Below, piece after piece: positions 42,532 to 50,103 of a stretch of 64,000 nt of DNA. The stretch is from DATBDN01 sp963715995 (GTDB lineage Bacteria; Actinomycetota; Thermoleophilia; Solirubrobacterales; Thermoleophilaceae), in NCBI GenBank assembly GCA_963715995.1, contig OY970283.1, positions 124,001 to 188,000 on the forward strand, in the 5' to 3' direction. The translations under genes were made by a program, and so were the position numbers. The notes under the pieces were generated by a model that saw nothing but the letters and a program-made list of their open reading frames with translations, had not been told where the DNA came from and searched no databases. Each line of letters begins with the position of its first letter. The stretch's first letter is position 1.

Positions 42532-44396
42532 TTGCGTCCCGTCGTCGTCACCCTTCTCGTGCTCGCCGCCCTGGCTGTGCCCGCGAGCGCATCGGCGGCC
42601 AACGCGTCGGTGAACATCACCGACAGCGCCTTCGTCGACACGGCGACGAACACCTCCACCAGCCAGATCCTCCCCGGCGAGCAGGTGACCTGGACCTACG
42701 CGAACCTGATCGGTCACGGCGTGCGCATCGACGGCGAGACGACCGATACCTGCACGCTCGGCAACTCGATGACGCAGGGGCCGTGTACGCGTGCCTTCCC
42801 GGTGGCAGGGAACTACCGCTACTACGACTCGAGCTGCGTCGACTACGCCACCTGCTCGATGCAGGGGCTGATCGTGGTCGACGGGCCACCGGTTGCCGTC
42901 GCCAGCGCCGCGGCCAGCGCGAAGCGCGGCGAGTCCGTGTCGTTCGACGGCAGCGCATCGAGCGACCCCAACGGGGATGCGATCAGCTCGTACCAGTGGG
43001 ACTTCGGTGACGGCACGACCGCGAGCGGCGTCCAGGTGGCGCACACGTACGCCGTGGCCGGTCACTACACCGTCACGCTGGTGGTGGCGGATGCAACCGG
43101 CACCGGTACCACCACGTTGCCGATCGACATCGCGATCCCTGACTCCGATGGCGACGGCGTGAACGACGACCTCGACAAGTGCGCGGCCATCTCCGGCCGG
43201 CACCGGCCGGCTGCCCGCTGATCGCCACGAGCGCCGTCGCCGCGCCCGAGCTGGCGGTTTCGGGCGCCCTCAAGTCCGGCGTCACGACCGTGTTCAGCTG
43301 CTCGGCCGCGTGCAGCGGCGCCTTCACGCTCACCCGAAGCGGCAAGGCCGTTTCGAAACCGATCACGGGCACGCTCACGGGCCCGGGCAGCGAGCTCGTC
43401 ACGATCCCGTTCACGGCCGCCGCGAAGAAGTCGCTGGCGAAGGTGCGCAGCCCGCGTCTGACGATGAAGGTGGTGGTCACCGATGCGCTGCTGCGAGTGA
43501 CCACGGCCACGCGCACGATCGTCCTGAAGGCGGTCAAGACCTACGGGAAGCTGCCGGCGATCGGCATCTCCGACAACAACCAGGGCACCTTCGACGACCC
43601 GAACTTCCGCGTCTTGAAGCTGAAGTACGGGCGCCTGGTCACGCCATGGAACTCGATCACCAGCGAGCCCGACCGCCTTGCCGGCTGGCTGACCGCGGCG
43701 CGGGCGCACGGCATTCGCCCGCTCGTGTCGTTCGAGCACACGCGGGGGATGGTGTGCCCCGGGAAGAAGTGCAAGGGACCTTCGAAGGCGCAGTACGCGA
43801 AGGCGTGGAAGGCCTTCCACAAGCGCTACCCGTGGGTGAAGGACATCTCGCCGTGGAACGAGGTCAACAGCGCCACCCAGCCCACCGGCAAGCACCCTGA
43901 GACCGCGGCGGGGTACTACAACGTGGTGCGCGCCGCCTGCCGCGGCTGCACGATCGTGGCGGCCGACCTGCTCGATGCTTCGAACATCCGCCGCTACGCG
44001 GCCTCGTTCATGAAGAAGGCGCAGGGCAAGCCGCGGCTGTGGGGCCTGCACAACTACACCGACACGAACCGCTTCCGCTCGCGCGGCACGACCGCGCTGC
44101 TTCAGACCGTCAAGGGGACCGTGTGGCTGACCGAGACCGGCGGCGTGGTCCGCTTCGTCACCCAGACCGGCAAGGTCGCGTTGCCGAAGTCGGAGTCGCG
44201 CGCGAAGAAGGCGATGGGCTACATGTTCCGGCTGGCCGAGCAGAACGCCAAGCGCATCAAGCGGATATACGTGTACCAGTGGAGGGTGAACAACGTCTTC
44301 GACCGCTTCGACGCAGGCGTCGTGCGCGCGGACGGCACACCGCGCCCGTCCTACGACGTGCTCAGCCTGAACGCCAGCATCGCCGCGAAGCACTGA
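42532..44396 (+). CDS. Secreted multidomain protein: cupredoxin-like, PKD, TSP3, GH-A-like; -1 frameshift near 43196
   Basis: TTG 42532 gives a signal peptide (VVVTLLVLAALAVPASASA). Domains: a cupredoxin-like fold (about 22-115; GHGVRID and SSCVDYATCS, ligand set incomplete), a PKD domain (GESVSFDGSASSDPNGDAIS, YQWDFGDGTT), and a thrombospondin-type calcium repeat DSDGDGVNDDLDKC. At about 43196 the frame breaks; one missing C (GGCCCGG to GGCCGG) rejoins it. The second frame continues with an Ig-like segment and a GH-A-like domain with WNEVNSATQPTG and WLTETGG, the same Glu pair as the secreted paralogue at 14295. The joined protein would be about 620 aa. The span is 3n+2. Confidence 0.72.
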
Positions 44397-44400
44397 CGGG

Positions 44401-44750
44401 ATGGCGGCCTACACCCTGACCGCGCGCGTGCGCGGGAAGGTCGAGCACGATCGCTTCGACGATCTGGCCGCGGCGCTCGATGCACTCGAACGGCGCGGGC
44501 ATGCGCTTCAGGGCCGCGCCGACGCGGACTCGGTGGGCGGCAGCCTGGTGCGCCGCTTCAGCCGGCCGAGCAGGTGACGGCGCGGCTGGAGTTGAGCGGC
44601 TCCGGCCTGCGCGCCGGTGTGGACGTGCGCGGGGACGGCACGGCGATCCCGTTCACCGGCCGGCTGTTGCGCAAGCCGGTCGTGCGCGCCAAGCGGGAGA
44701 GCGCATACGACGCGCTGCGGCGAGTCGTCACCGACGGAGGGCGCGCTTGA
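44401..44750 (+). CDS. Small hypothetical protein, -1 frameshift near 44561
   Basis: ATG 44401 reads MAAYTLTARVRGKVEHDRFD and an amphipathic helix, then VGGSLVRRFS and stops at 44577. One missing C near 44561 (AGCCCGG to AGCCGG) rejoins a frame that continues PAEQVTARLELSGSGLRAGV, VDVRGDGTAIPFTGRLLRKP and ESAYDALRRVVTDGGRA to TGA 44748-44750. The joined product (about 116 aa) is a compact alpha+beta domain of unknown function. It is followed by an NTGA overlap, which argues the restored stop is right. Confidence 0.6.
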
Positions 44751-45061
44751 GCTCGGCGGTCACGCTGCCGCACGGCGCCGAGCCGCCGTTCGCGGTCTTC
44801 ATCAACGGCGTCGAGCAGCGGCCCGGTACGGACTACACGGTCGAAGACGGCCGGATCGTGTTCCCGAAGCACCTCGAGAAGGAGGGCAAGCTCGGGTTCT
44901 GGCGCTGGCTGTCGATGGCGCTCTCCATTGCCGGCTCGTACGGCCGCGACGACTCGGTCGACGTCCACTACAACCTGCATGGCAAGCGCCAGGTGGCGGT
45001 TGGACTGGACATCGAGTTGCTTGACTCTGAGGGCAATGCGGATCGAACAGATACTCGCTGA
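44747..45061 (+). CDS. Small hypothetical protein
   Basis: 104 aa, TTG 44747 overlapping the upstream stop (TTGA). Beta-rich start (AVTLPHGAEPPFAVFINGVEQ), then EDGRIVFPKHLEKEGKLG and an amphipathic helix with Trp (FWRWLSMALSIAGSYGRDD), ending in a beta-rich segment and a charged tail. Looks like a small binding domain; family unknown. It overlaps the start of metF by 26 bp, so it may be translationally coupled to it. Confidence 0.6.
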   Translation: MSSAVTLPHGAEPPFAVFINGVEQRPGTDYTVEDGRIVFPKHLEKEGKLGFWRWLSMALSIAGSYGRDDSVDVHYNLHGKRQVAVGLDIELLDSEGNADRTDTR

Positions 45062-45974
45062 GGACCAGCCGGTCTTCTCCTTCGAGTTCTTCCCGCCGAA
45101 GACTCCGGACGGAGAAGCGAACCTGCGCGCGGCGCTCGACGACCTGAAGGCCGACGAGCCGGCGTTCGTGTCGGTGACCTACGGCGCCGGCGGCTCCACG
45201 CGCGAGAAGACCGTCGAGATCGTGAAGTCGATCAAGCAGGACTACGGCATCGAAGCGATGGCCCACTTCTCGCTGGTCGGCCAGTCGGTCGACGGTCTCC
45301 GCCGGCAACTCGACGAGATCGCCGAGGCGGGCATCGAGAACGTCCTGGCGCTGCGCGGCGACCCGCCGCAGGGCGAGACCGAGTGGATCGCCCACCCCGA
45401 GGGGCTGCACTACTCGATCGAGCTGATCGAGATGATCAAGGCCGACTACGACTTCAGCATCGGCGCCGCCTGCTTCCCAGAGGTGCACCCGGACGCAACG
45501 AGCGCCGAGGAGGACCTGCGCTATCTGAAGAGCAAGGTCGACGCGGGCGCCGGCTTCCTGATCACCCAGCTCTTCTTCGACAACCGCGACTACTTCAACT
45601 TCGTCGACGACGCCCGCGCCGCCGGCATCGACGTGCCGATCATCCCGGGCATCTGGCCGGTCACCAACTACACGCAGATCAAGCGCATCGCCGACATGTG
45701 CAAGTCGCGCTTCCCCGAGCGCTTCGAGCGCGAGCTCGAGGACCGCAAGGACGACCTCGACGCCGTCACGAGCCTCGGAGTGGCCTACGCCGCGCTCCAG
45801 TCGGTCGAGCTCCTGGCCAAGGGCGTGCCCGGCATCCACTACTACACGCTGAACCGCTCGCCGGCCACGCGCGCGATCCTGGCCGCGCTGCGCAGCTGGA
45901 TGCCGGCCGTCTCGCCGGCCTCGCCGGCCGTTTCGGGCGCCCTCGCGGTGGGCGTGGTCGGCCGTGCGACATAG
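45036..45974 (+). CDS. metF: Methylenetetrahydrofolate reductase
   Basis: 312 aa. N-terminal catalytic pattern FSFEFFPPKTPDGE (with the conserved Glu), VSVTYGAGGSTREKT, ALRGDPPQGE, AACFPEVHP, LITQLFFDN, IIPGIWPVTNYTQIKRI and GVPGIHYYTLN. It reduces methylenetetrahydrofolate to methyltetrahydrofolate for methionine synthesis using FAD. The ATG at 45036 is the best start; the frame is open further upstream. Its stop codon lies inside hairpin 45964-46002. The C-terminal 25 residues are low-complexity (VSPASPAVSGALAVGVV). Confidence 0.95.
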   Translation: MRIEQILAEDQPVFSFEFFPPKTPDGEANLRAALDDLKADEPAFVSVTYGAGGSTREKTVEIVKSIKQDYGIEAMAHFSLVGQSVDGLRRQLDEIAEAGIENVLALRGDPPQGETEWIAHPEGLHYSIELIEMIKADYDFSIGAACFPEVHPDATSAEEDLRYLKSKVDAGAGFLITQLFFDNRDYFNFVDDARAAGIDVPIIPGIWPVTNYTQIKRIADMCKSRFPERFERELEDRKDDLDAVTSLGVAYAALQSVELLAKGVPGIHYYTLNRSPATRAILAALRSWMPAVSPASPAVSGALAVGVVGRAT

Positions 45975-46002
45975 ACCACCTATGCGGTGGCTTTTGTCGC
46001 AC
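45964..46002 (+). terminator. Nested hairpin at the metF stop, related to repeat-element stem-loop 1
   Basis: Outer arms GTGCGACA/TGTCGCAC (8 bp, perfect) and inner arms CCACC/GGTGG around a 5-base loop. It follows the plan of stem-loop 1 in elements A and B (outer stem, internal loop, inner ACCAC-type stem, TAT in the loop). The TAG stop of metF (45972-45974) lies in it and CTTTT follows the inner stem, so it may also stop transcription. Confidence 0.6.
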
Positions 46003-46073
46003 AGCTCCCCCGGGCGTGAGGGGCTCGGGCGCAGGCGCCGCATCAGCCACCCCTTGGCCGCCGCAGCACTTCC
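45964..46073 (+). repeat. Partial third copy of the dispersed repeat, same orientation as copy B
   Basis: After the hairpin, the block GGCGCAGGCGCCGCATCAGCC then ACCCCTTGGCCG and GCAGCACTTCC matches copy B's GCGCAAGCGCCACTCCAGCC, ACCCCTTGGCCG, GCAGTTTCC in the same order, with a shorter gap. The tandem-repeat part and stem-loops 2 and 3 are missing. The 125-bp region 45975-46099 holds no gene. Confidence 0.6.
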
Positions 46074-46099
46074 GGTCCCGCCCCGATCCTGACCCTCGC

Positions 46100-47359
46100 C
46101 TATGGCGGGCAGACCGGGCGCACCGCGGCCACGCGCGCGTGCAGGTCCGCGAACGTTGGTGAGTAGCTGGTGAGGAAGCCGTCGGGCTGGTCGAGCGGCT
46201 CGCTGCGGCCCGCGGCCATCGCCAGGAACGGCGGCCCGCCGTAGGGCACCCCGCGCGGGCAGCTCGCGCGGATGGCCTTCACGCGCGCCGCGACCGCCGA
46301 GTCGCTCAGCACCCGCCCCCACGCGCCGCGCTGCGAGCCCGGATAGAGGAACGGCGTCGCCGTGGGCTTGATAGCCAGCAGCGTGACCGTCTGCGCGAGC
46401 GTGAACGCAAGCGCCACGGCAGCGATCAGCGCCGTGCGGCGCCCGAGCGCGAACGCCGTCATGGCGAGCGGCACGAGCGCCGCCTCGATGGGCACGACGA
46501 TGATCAGCGAGGTGCCGACCTTCACGTTCGTCAGGCCGGTCAGCAGCATGCCGGCCGCCAGCGCGAGCAGCATCCGCACGAGCGGCTCGCGGCGCCGCGG
46601 CCAGCACAGGGCCGCGGCCAGCACGAGCCCCGCGAGGCCCCACGCCTCCTGCGCCCACTTCTGACCCACGTGGCGCACGCTGTCGCGGCCGATGCGCGCC
46701 TGGGCGACCACGATGTCGCGCCACACGTCCGTGCCGAACACCAGCGTGGCGGCCAGCGCGAGCACCACCAGCGTCCCGAGCGCCCAGACCGCGGCCTCGC
46801 GCCGCCGCCGCGCCGCAAGCACGAGCACCACGGCCGGCAGCGCGAACGACAGCTTCACCATCACCGCCGCCCCGGCCAGGACTGCACCGATGCGCACGTG
46901 CTCGGGCCGCGCCAGCAGCAGCGCCGCGGGCAAGAGCAGCAGCGGTGCGAGCGTCTCCGGCAGCAGCGAGCCATGCTCGTGCACTGCCCACGGCGTGAGC
47001 AGGTAGACGACCGGGGTGAGCGCGGTCAGCAGGCGGCTCGCGGTCAGGCGCCAGACGGCGTGGGCCGCCACCAGCGCGCCGGCCAGCTCGGCCAGCCCCA
47101 CGGCCAGGCGCAGCGTCCCGAGCGAGTCGTGCAGCGCGAGGGCAAGCGCGCCGAACAGGAAGATGCCCGGCGGCTGCGCCGCGACGACGTCGCCGTAGAG
47201 CCCGTGGCCGTGCAGCAGCAGCCGCGAGCTGAGCGCGTAGACACCCTCGCTGAAGTCCCAGTACTCGAGACCGCGCCCCAGCTGGAGCAGCACGAGCACC
47301 ACCACGCCGAGCACCAGCGCACCGCCGAGCGCCGTGCGGCGCGCTAGCTGCGAGTCCAC
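46100..47359 (-). CDS. GT-C-type/PMT-like integral membrane protein
   Basis: 419 aa from GTG 47359. About ten membrane helices. The first loop reads YWDFSEGVYALSSRLLLHGHGLYGDVVAAQPPGIFLF, which has the D/E-rich and QPPG pattern of ArnT/PMT-like (GT39-type) glycosyltransferases that use polyprenyl-linked sugars. The catalytic Asp would be in the WDFSEG region. The C-terminus is soluble. Acceptor unknown. The start overlaps the end of the MBL gene by 16 bp, so both are probably co-expressed. Confidence 0.72.
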   Translation of the reverse strand: MDSQLARRTALGGALVLGVVVLVLLQLGRGLEYWDFSEGVYALSSRLLLHGHGLYGDVVAAQPPGIFLFGALALALHDSLGTLRLAVGLAELAGALVAAHAVWRLTASRLLTALTPVVYLLTPWAVHEHGSLLPETLAPLLLLPAALLLARPEHVRIGAVLAGAAVMVKLSFALPAVVLVLAARRRREAAVWALGTLVVLALAATLVFGTDVWRDIVVAQARIGRDSVRHVGQKWAQEAWGLAGLVLAAALCWPRRREPLVRMLLALAAGMLLTGLTNVKVGTSLIIVVPIEAALVPLAMTAFALGRRTALIAAVALAFTLAQTVTLLAIKPTATPFLYPGSQRGAWGRVLSDSAVAARVKAIRASCPRGVPYGGPPFLAMAAGRSEPLDQPDGFLTSYSPTFADLHARVAAVRPVCPP

Positions 47360-48333
47360 GTCTCGACGTCGCCCGGGTGACGGCGCACCTGATCGCGCCG
47401 CTCGAGATGGTTCAGGTAGACGAGCACCTCGCTCAGGCCCCAGTTGAGCATCATCGGGCTTGGCTCCGGCTGGCCGAGGAAGGCCGGCACGATCTCGAAC
47501 GGCGAGCGCGGTACGCCGTCGAGGCAGCCGCGCACACGCTCGATGCGCTCGAGCACCGTGGCCCGCGTGGCCTCGATCTTCCTGCTCACGTCGCGGAACG
47601 GCCGCGCGTGGCCCGCCAGGCAGAGACGGCTCTCGAGGCAGGCGACAACGTCGAGGGAGTCCAGGTACTCGCCGGCCGGATCCGGCGTGTAGCCGAAGTC
47701 GTAGTAGAGCGAGATCCGCCCGAGCAGGTGGTCGCCCGAGATCAGCAGGCCGCGCTCGGGCTGGTGCAGGCAGACGTGCGACGGCGCGTGGCCCGGCGTC
47801 TCGTACACCTGCCAGCGCCCGAGGTCGGTGTCCACCTCCACTCCCGGCAGAAGATCGCGGTCGGGCGCCACGAAGCGGTCGACCCCGAGCGGCTGCCCAC
47901 GGCGTGCCTCGTACGTCTGTGTGATCACGGCGTCCGGCACCCCGCTCTGGCGCGCCACCTCGATCCGGCGCTCGAGCTGGCGCTCGGGGGCGGCCAGGTT
48001 GGCCGTCATGTGCGCGTGGTTCGGATGCATCCACAGCTCGCAGCCGGCCGCGTCGACGATCGACCCGGCCAGGCCGTAGTGGTCGGAGTGGGCGTGGGTG
48101 CAGACCAGCAGGCGGATGTGCTCCAGCCGCAGCCCGGCCTCGCGCAGCGCCAGCTCGAGCTGAGACAGCGCCCCGGGGTCGGCCAGGCCCGTGTCGACCA
48201 GCACCACGCCGCTGCCCGCGCTGATGGCCCACGCATTCACGTGCGGCACGCCGGGCCAGGGCAGCGGCAGGCGCAGCCGCCACAGTCCCTGGAGGACGCG
48301 GTCGGCGCGGGCGATCTGTCGTTTCGTGGACAT
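47344..48333 (-). CDS. Metallo-beta-lactamase-fold hydrolase
   Basis: 329 aa from ATG 48333 (a TTG at 48351 also fits). MBL metal motifs: THAHSDHYG (HxHxDH), His in ETPGHAPSHVCLHQPE, Asp in ISGDHLLG and His in LAGHARPFRD. This is a glyoxalase-II-like MBL with an additional C-terminal winged-helix-like region (LNWGLSEVLVYLNHLERR). It could be a thioesterase or lactonase type hydrolase. The two-gene set with the GT-C gene gives no clear clue. Confidence 0.85.
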   Translation of the reverse strand: MSTKRQIARADRVLQGLWRLRLPLPWPGVPHVNAWAISAGSGVVLVDTGLADPGALSQLELALREAGLRLEHIRLLVCTHAHSDHYGLAGSIVDAAGCELWMHPNHAHMTANLAAPERQLERRIEVARQSGVPDAVITQTYEARRGQPLGVDRFVAPDRDLLPGVEVDTDLGRWQVYETPGHAPSHVCLHQPERGLLISGDHLLGRISLYYDFGYTPDPAGEYLDSLDVVACLESRLCLAGHARPFRDVSRKIEATRATVLERIERVRGCLDGVPRSPFEIVPAFLGQPEPSPMMLNWGLSEVLVYLNHLERRDQVRRHPGDVETWTRS

Positions 48334-48393
48334 TTGTCCAGGGGGGCTCAAGAGATTGGCCCGGAGCGTCGATGCTCTGACCAGGAAGGATCC

Positions 48394-48582
48394 ATGTCAC
48401 GCACAAAGTTCCAGACTGACGGTGACGGCCGACTGGCCGAGGCGTTCCGCCAAGAGCGGCTCGACCATCTGCGGCGAAGCATCGACGACGGCACGTACCA
48501 CGTGAGCAATCGCCACGTCGCAGCCGCGATGGTCCGGCGGGGAGTTGCCGAAGTCATCGTGAGATCAAAGTCCCGGGGTTGA
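48394..48582 (+). CDS. FlgM-like small protein
   Basis: 62 aa, ATG with AGGAAGGA just upstream. Residues about 22-47 (RLDHLRRSIDDGTYHVSNRH, then VAAAMVRR) match the C-terminal sigma-28-binding pattern of FlgM: I..G.Y.V....VA.A(M/L). FlgM is normally about 90 aa and linked to flagellar genes; none is visible here. It could act as an anti-sigma peptide or be an unrelated small protein with a chance match. The 3' end overlaps the FAD-oxidase gene on the opposite strand by 29 bp. Confidence 0.5.
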   Translation: MSRTKFQTDGDGRLAEAFRQERLDHLRRSIDDGTYHVSNRHVAAAMVRRGVAEVIVRSKSRG

Positions 48583-50080
48583 GGATCCAGCCGGGATCGA
48601 GCGCGCTTTTCGCCGCTCGCAGCGCCTGAGCGAACGGCTCCGGCCGTTGACGGTCGTACCAGGGGCGATGATCGCGGCCGACCGCGTGATGGTGGGTGAT
48701 CGTGCCTCCCGCCCCGAGGACCGCCTCGGAGGCCCTGGCCTTCAGCTCGTCCCACTGCTCGAGCTCTGAGCCGCGGCGCGCGGGCTCGACGACGGTGAAG
48801 TAGGGCGCCGGCCCGTCGGGGTAGACGTGCGTGAAGCGGCAGGTGGCGTGCGGCACCGCTGCGCGGACGGCCTCGCGCAGGTCGCCGAGCCGGTCCCATG
48901 TGACCGCCGTCTCGAAGGTGTCGTTGAGCACGCCTGCCTGGATCAGGTTGTCGCGCAGGTACGGCATCGCCAGGAACGCGCTGCGCCAGTCACCGCCCGC
49001 TCCGGCGCCGGTCGAGCTTGGCGCCCGCCCGCACAGCTCGAGCGCCTGGGCCATCAGCACGTCGACCGGGTGGTGCGCCGACTCGAATCCCAGCACGAGC
49101 ATCGTCTGCTCGGAGACGCCCGTCAGCCTGCCCTCGGCTTCGTCGAGCAGCCGGCAGTTGGACGGGTGGAGCCCCGACTGGGCGATCGCGCGCACCACCT
49201 CGGCGCCCTGCTCGAACGAGTCGAAGTGCACGGTTGCCGACGCCTTGAACTGGGGGCGCGGCCGAACCCGTACCCAGGCCTCGGTGATGACGCCGAGCGT
49301 GCCCTCGGAGCCGATCAGCATCCGGTCCGGGCTGGGCCCGGCGCCCGACCCGGGCAGACGGCGGCTCTGCCACACGCCGCTCGGCGTGACGGCGCGGACC
49401 GACTCGACCAGGTCGTCGATGTGCGTCCACAGGGTCGCGAAGTGGCCACCCGCGCGGGTGGCGATCCAGCCGCCGAGCGTGGAGAACTCGAACGACTGCG
49501 GGAAGTGCCGCAGCGTGAGCCCGTGCCCGCGCAGCTGATCCTCCAGCGCCGGGCCGAGCACGCCGGCCTGGATGCGGGCCGCCCCGGAGAGCTCGTCCAC
49601 CTCGAGCACACGGTCGAGCGCGCGGAGGTCCAGCGACACCGCCCCGGCATAGTCGCCGTCCAGCCGCGCCTCGACGCCGCCGACCACGCTGGTGCCGCCG
49701 CCGTAGGGGATGACGGCCACGTTCGCGCCCGCGGCCCAGTCGAGGATCGCCTCGATGTCGGCCTCCTCCTGCGGGTGGGCCACCAGGTCGGGCGGGTTGT
49801 CGTAGCGGCCGCGGAAGGCGCGGACGATGTCGCGGTAGGCCTTCCCGTAGGTGTGGCTCGCGCGCTCGCCGGCGTCGTCGCGGAACAGCTGCGCCAGCGC
49901 CGGCGGCGGTGCGATCCGCGGGGCCGGCAGCACGGCCGCCTCGGGCGGCACGCCGTCCTCGATCGCGCCCGGCTCGAAGCCCAGGCGCTCACCCGCGAGG
50001 CGGGCGATTTCCTCGAGCTGCGAGCGCTCCGGCCGCTGCTCGTGAAATCCCCATCCCCAGTGCCTTCCCGCCTTGTTCAC
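48554..50080 (-). CDS. Alkyldihydroxyacetonephosphate synthase-like FAD-binding oxidase
   Basis: 508 aa, GTG start. N-terminal FAD-binding domain (PCMH type: VIPYGGGTSVVGGV, FEFSTLGGWIATRAGGH, LIGSEGTLGVITEAWVR) and C-terminal oxidase domain. Near the end it has HHHAVGRDHRPWYDRQ, the HHH plus Tyr that defines AGPS in eukaryotes, where the enzyme swaps the acyl for an alkyl chain to form ether lipids. Bacterial homologues may instead be D-lactate/glycolate-type oxidases, so this is a hypothesis. Divergent from the sucAB fusion with only 23 bp between starts. Confidence 0.82.
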   Translation of the reverse strand: MNKAGRHWGWGFHEQRPERSQLEEIARLAGERLGFEPGAIEDGVPPEAAVLPAPRIAPPPALAQLFRDDAGERASHTYGKAYRDIVRAFRGRYDNPPDLVAHPQEEADIEAILDWAAGANVAVIPYGGGTSVVGGVEARLDGDYAGAVSLDLRALDRVLEVDELSGAARIQAGVLGPALEDQLRGHGLTLRHFPQSFEFSTLGGWIATRAGGHFATLWTHIDDLVESVRAVTPSGVWQSRRLPGSGAGPSPDRMLIGSEGTLGVITEAWVRVRPRPQFKASATVHFDSFEQGAEVVRAIAQSGLHPSNCRLLDEAEGRLTGVSEQTMLVLGFESAHHPVDVLMAQALELCGRAPSSTGAGAGGDWRSAFLAMPYLRDNLIQAGVLNDTFETAVTWDRLGDLREAVRAAVPHATCRFTHVYPDGPAPYFTVVEPARRGSELEQWDELKARASEAVLGAGGTITHHHAVGRDHRPWYDRQRPEPFAQALRAAKSALDPGWILNPGTLISR

Positions 50081-50103
50081 GCGGGCTATTGTCCTAGTAG
50101 TAC

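Noticed and set aside
44802..46991. A 729-aa minus-strand frame opposite metF
   Set aside because: Arg/Ala-rich antisense of real genes in high-GC DNA; no motif, and metF on the plus strand is well supported.
46100..48406. A 768-aa frame joining the membrane protein to upstream sequence
   Set aside because: Upstream of 47359 it only reads the MBL gene in the wrong frame; GTG 47359 starts at the first membrane helix.
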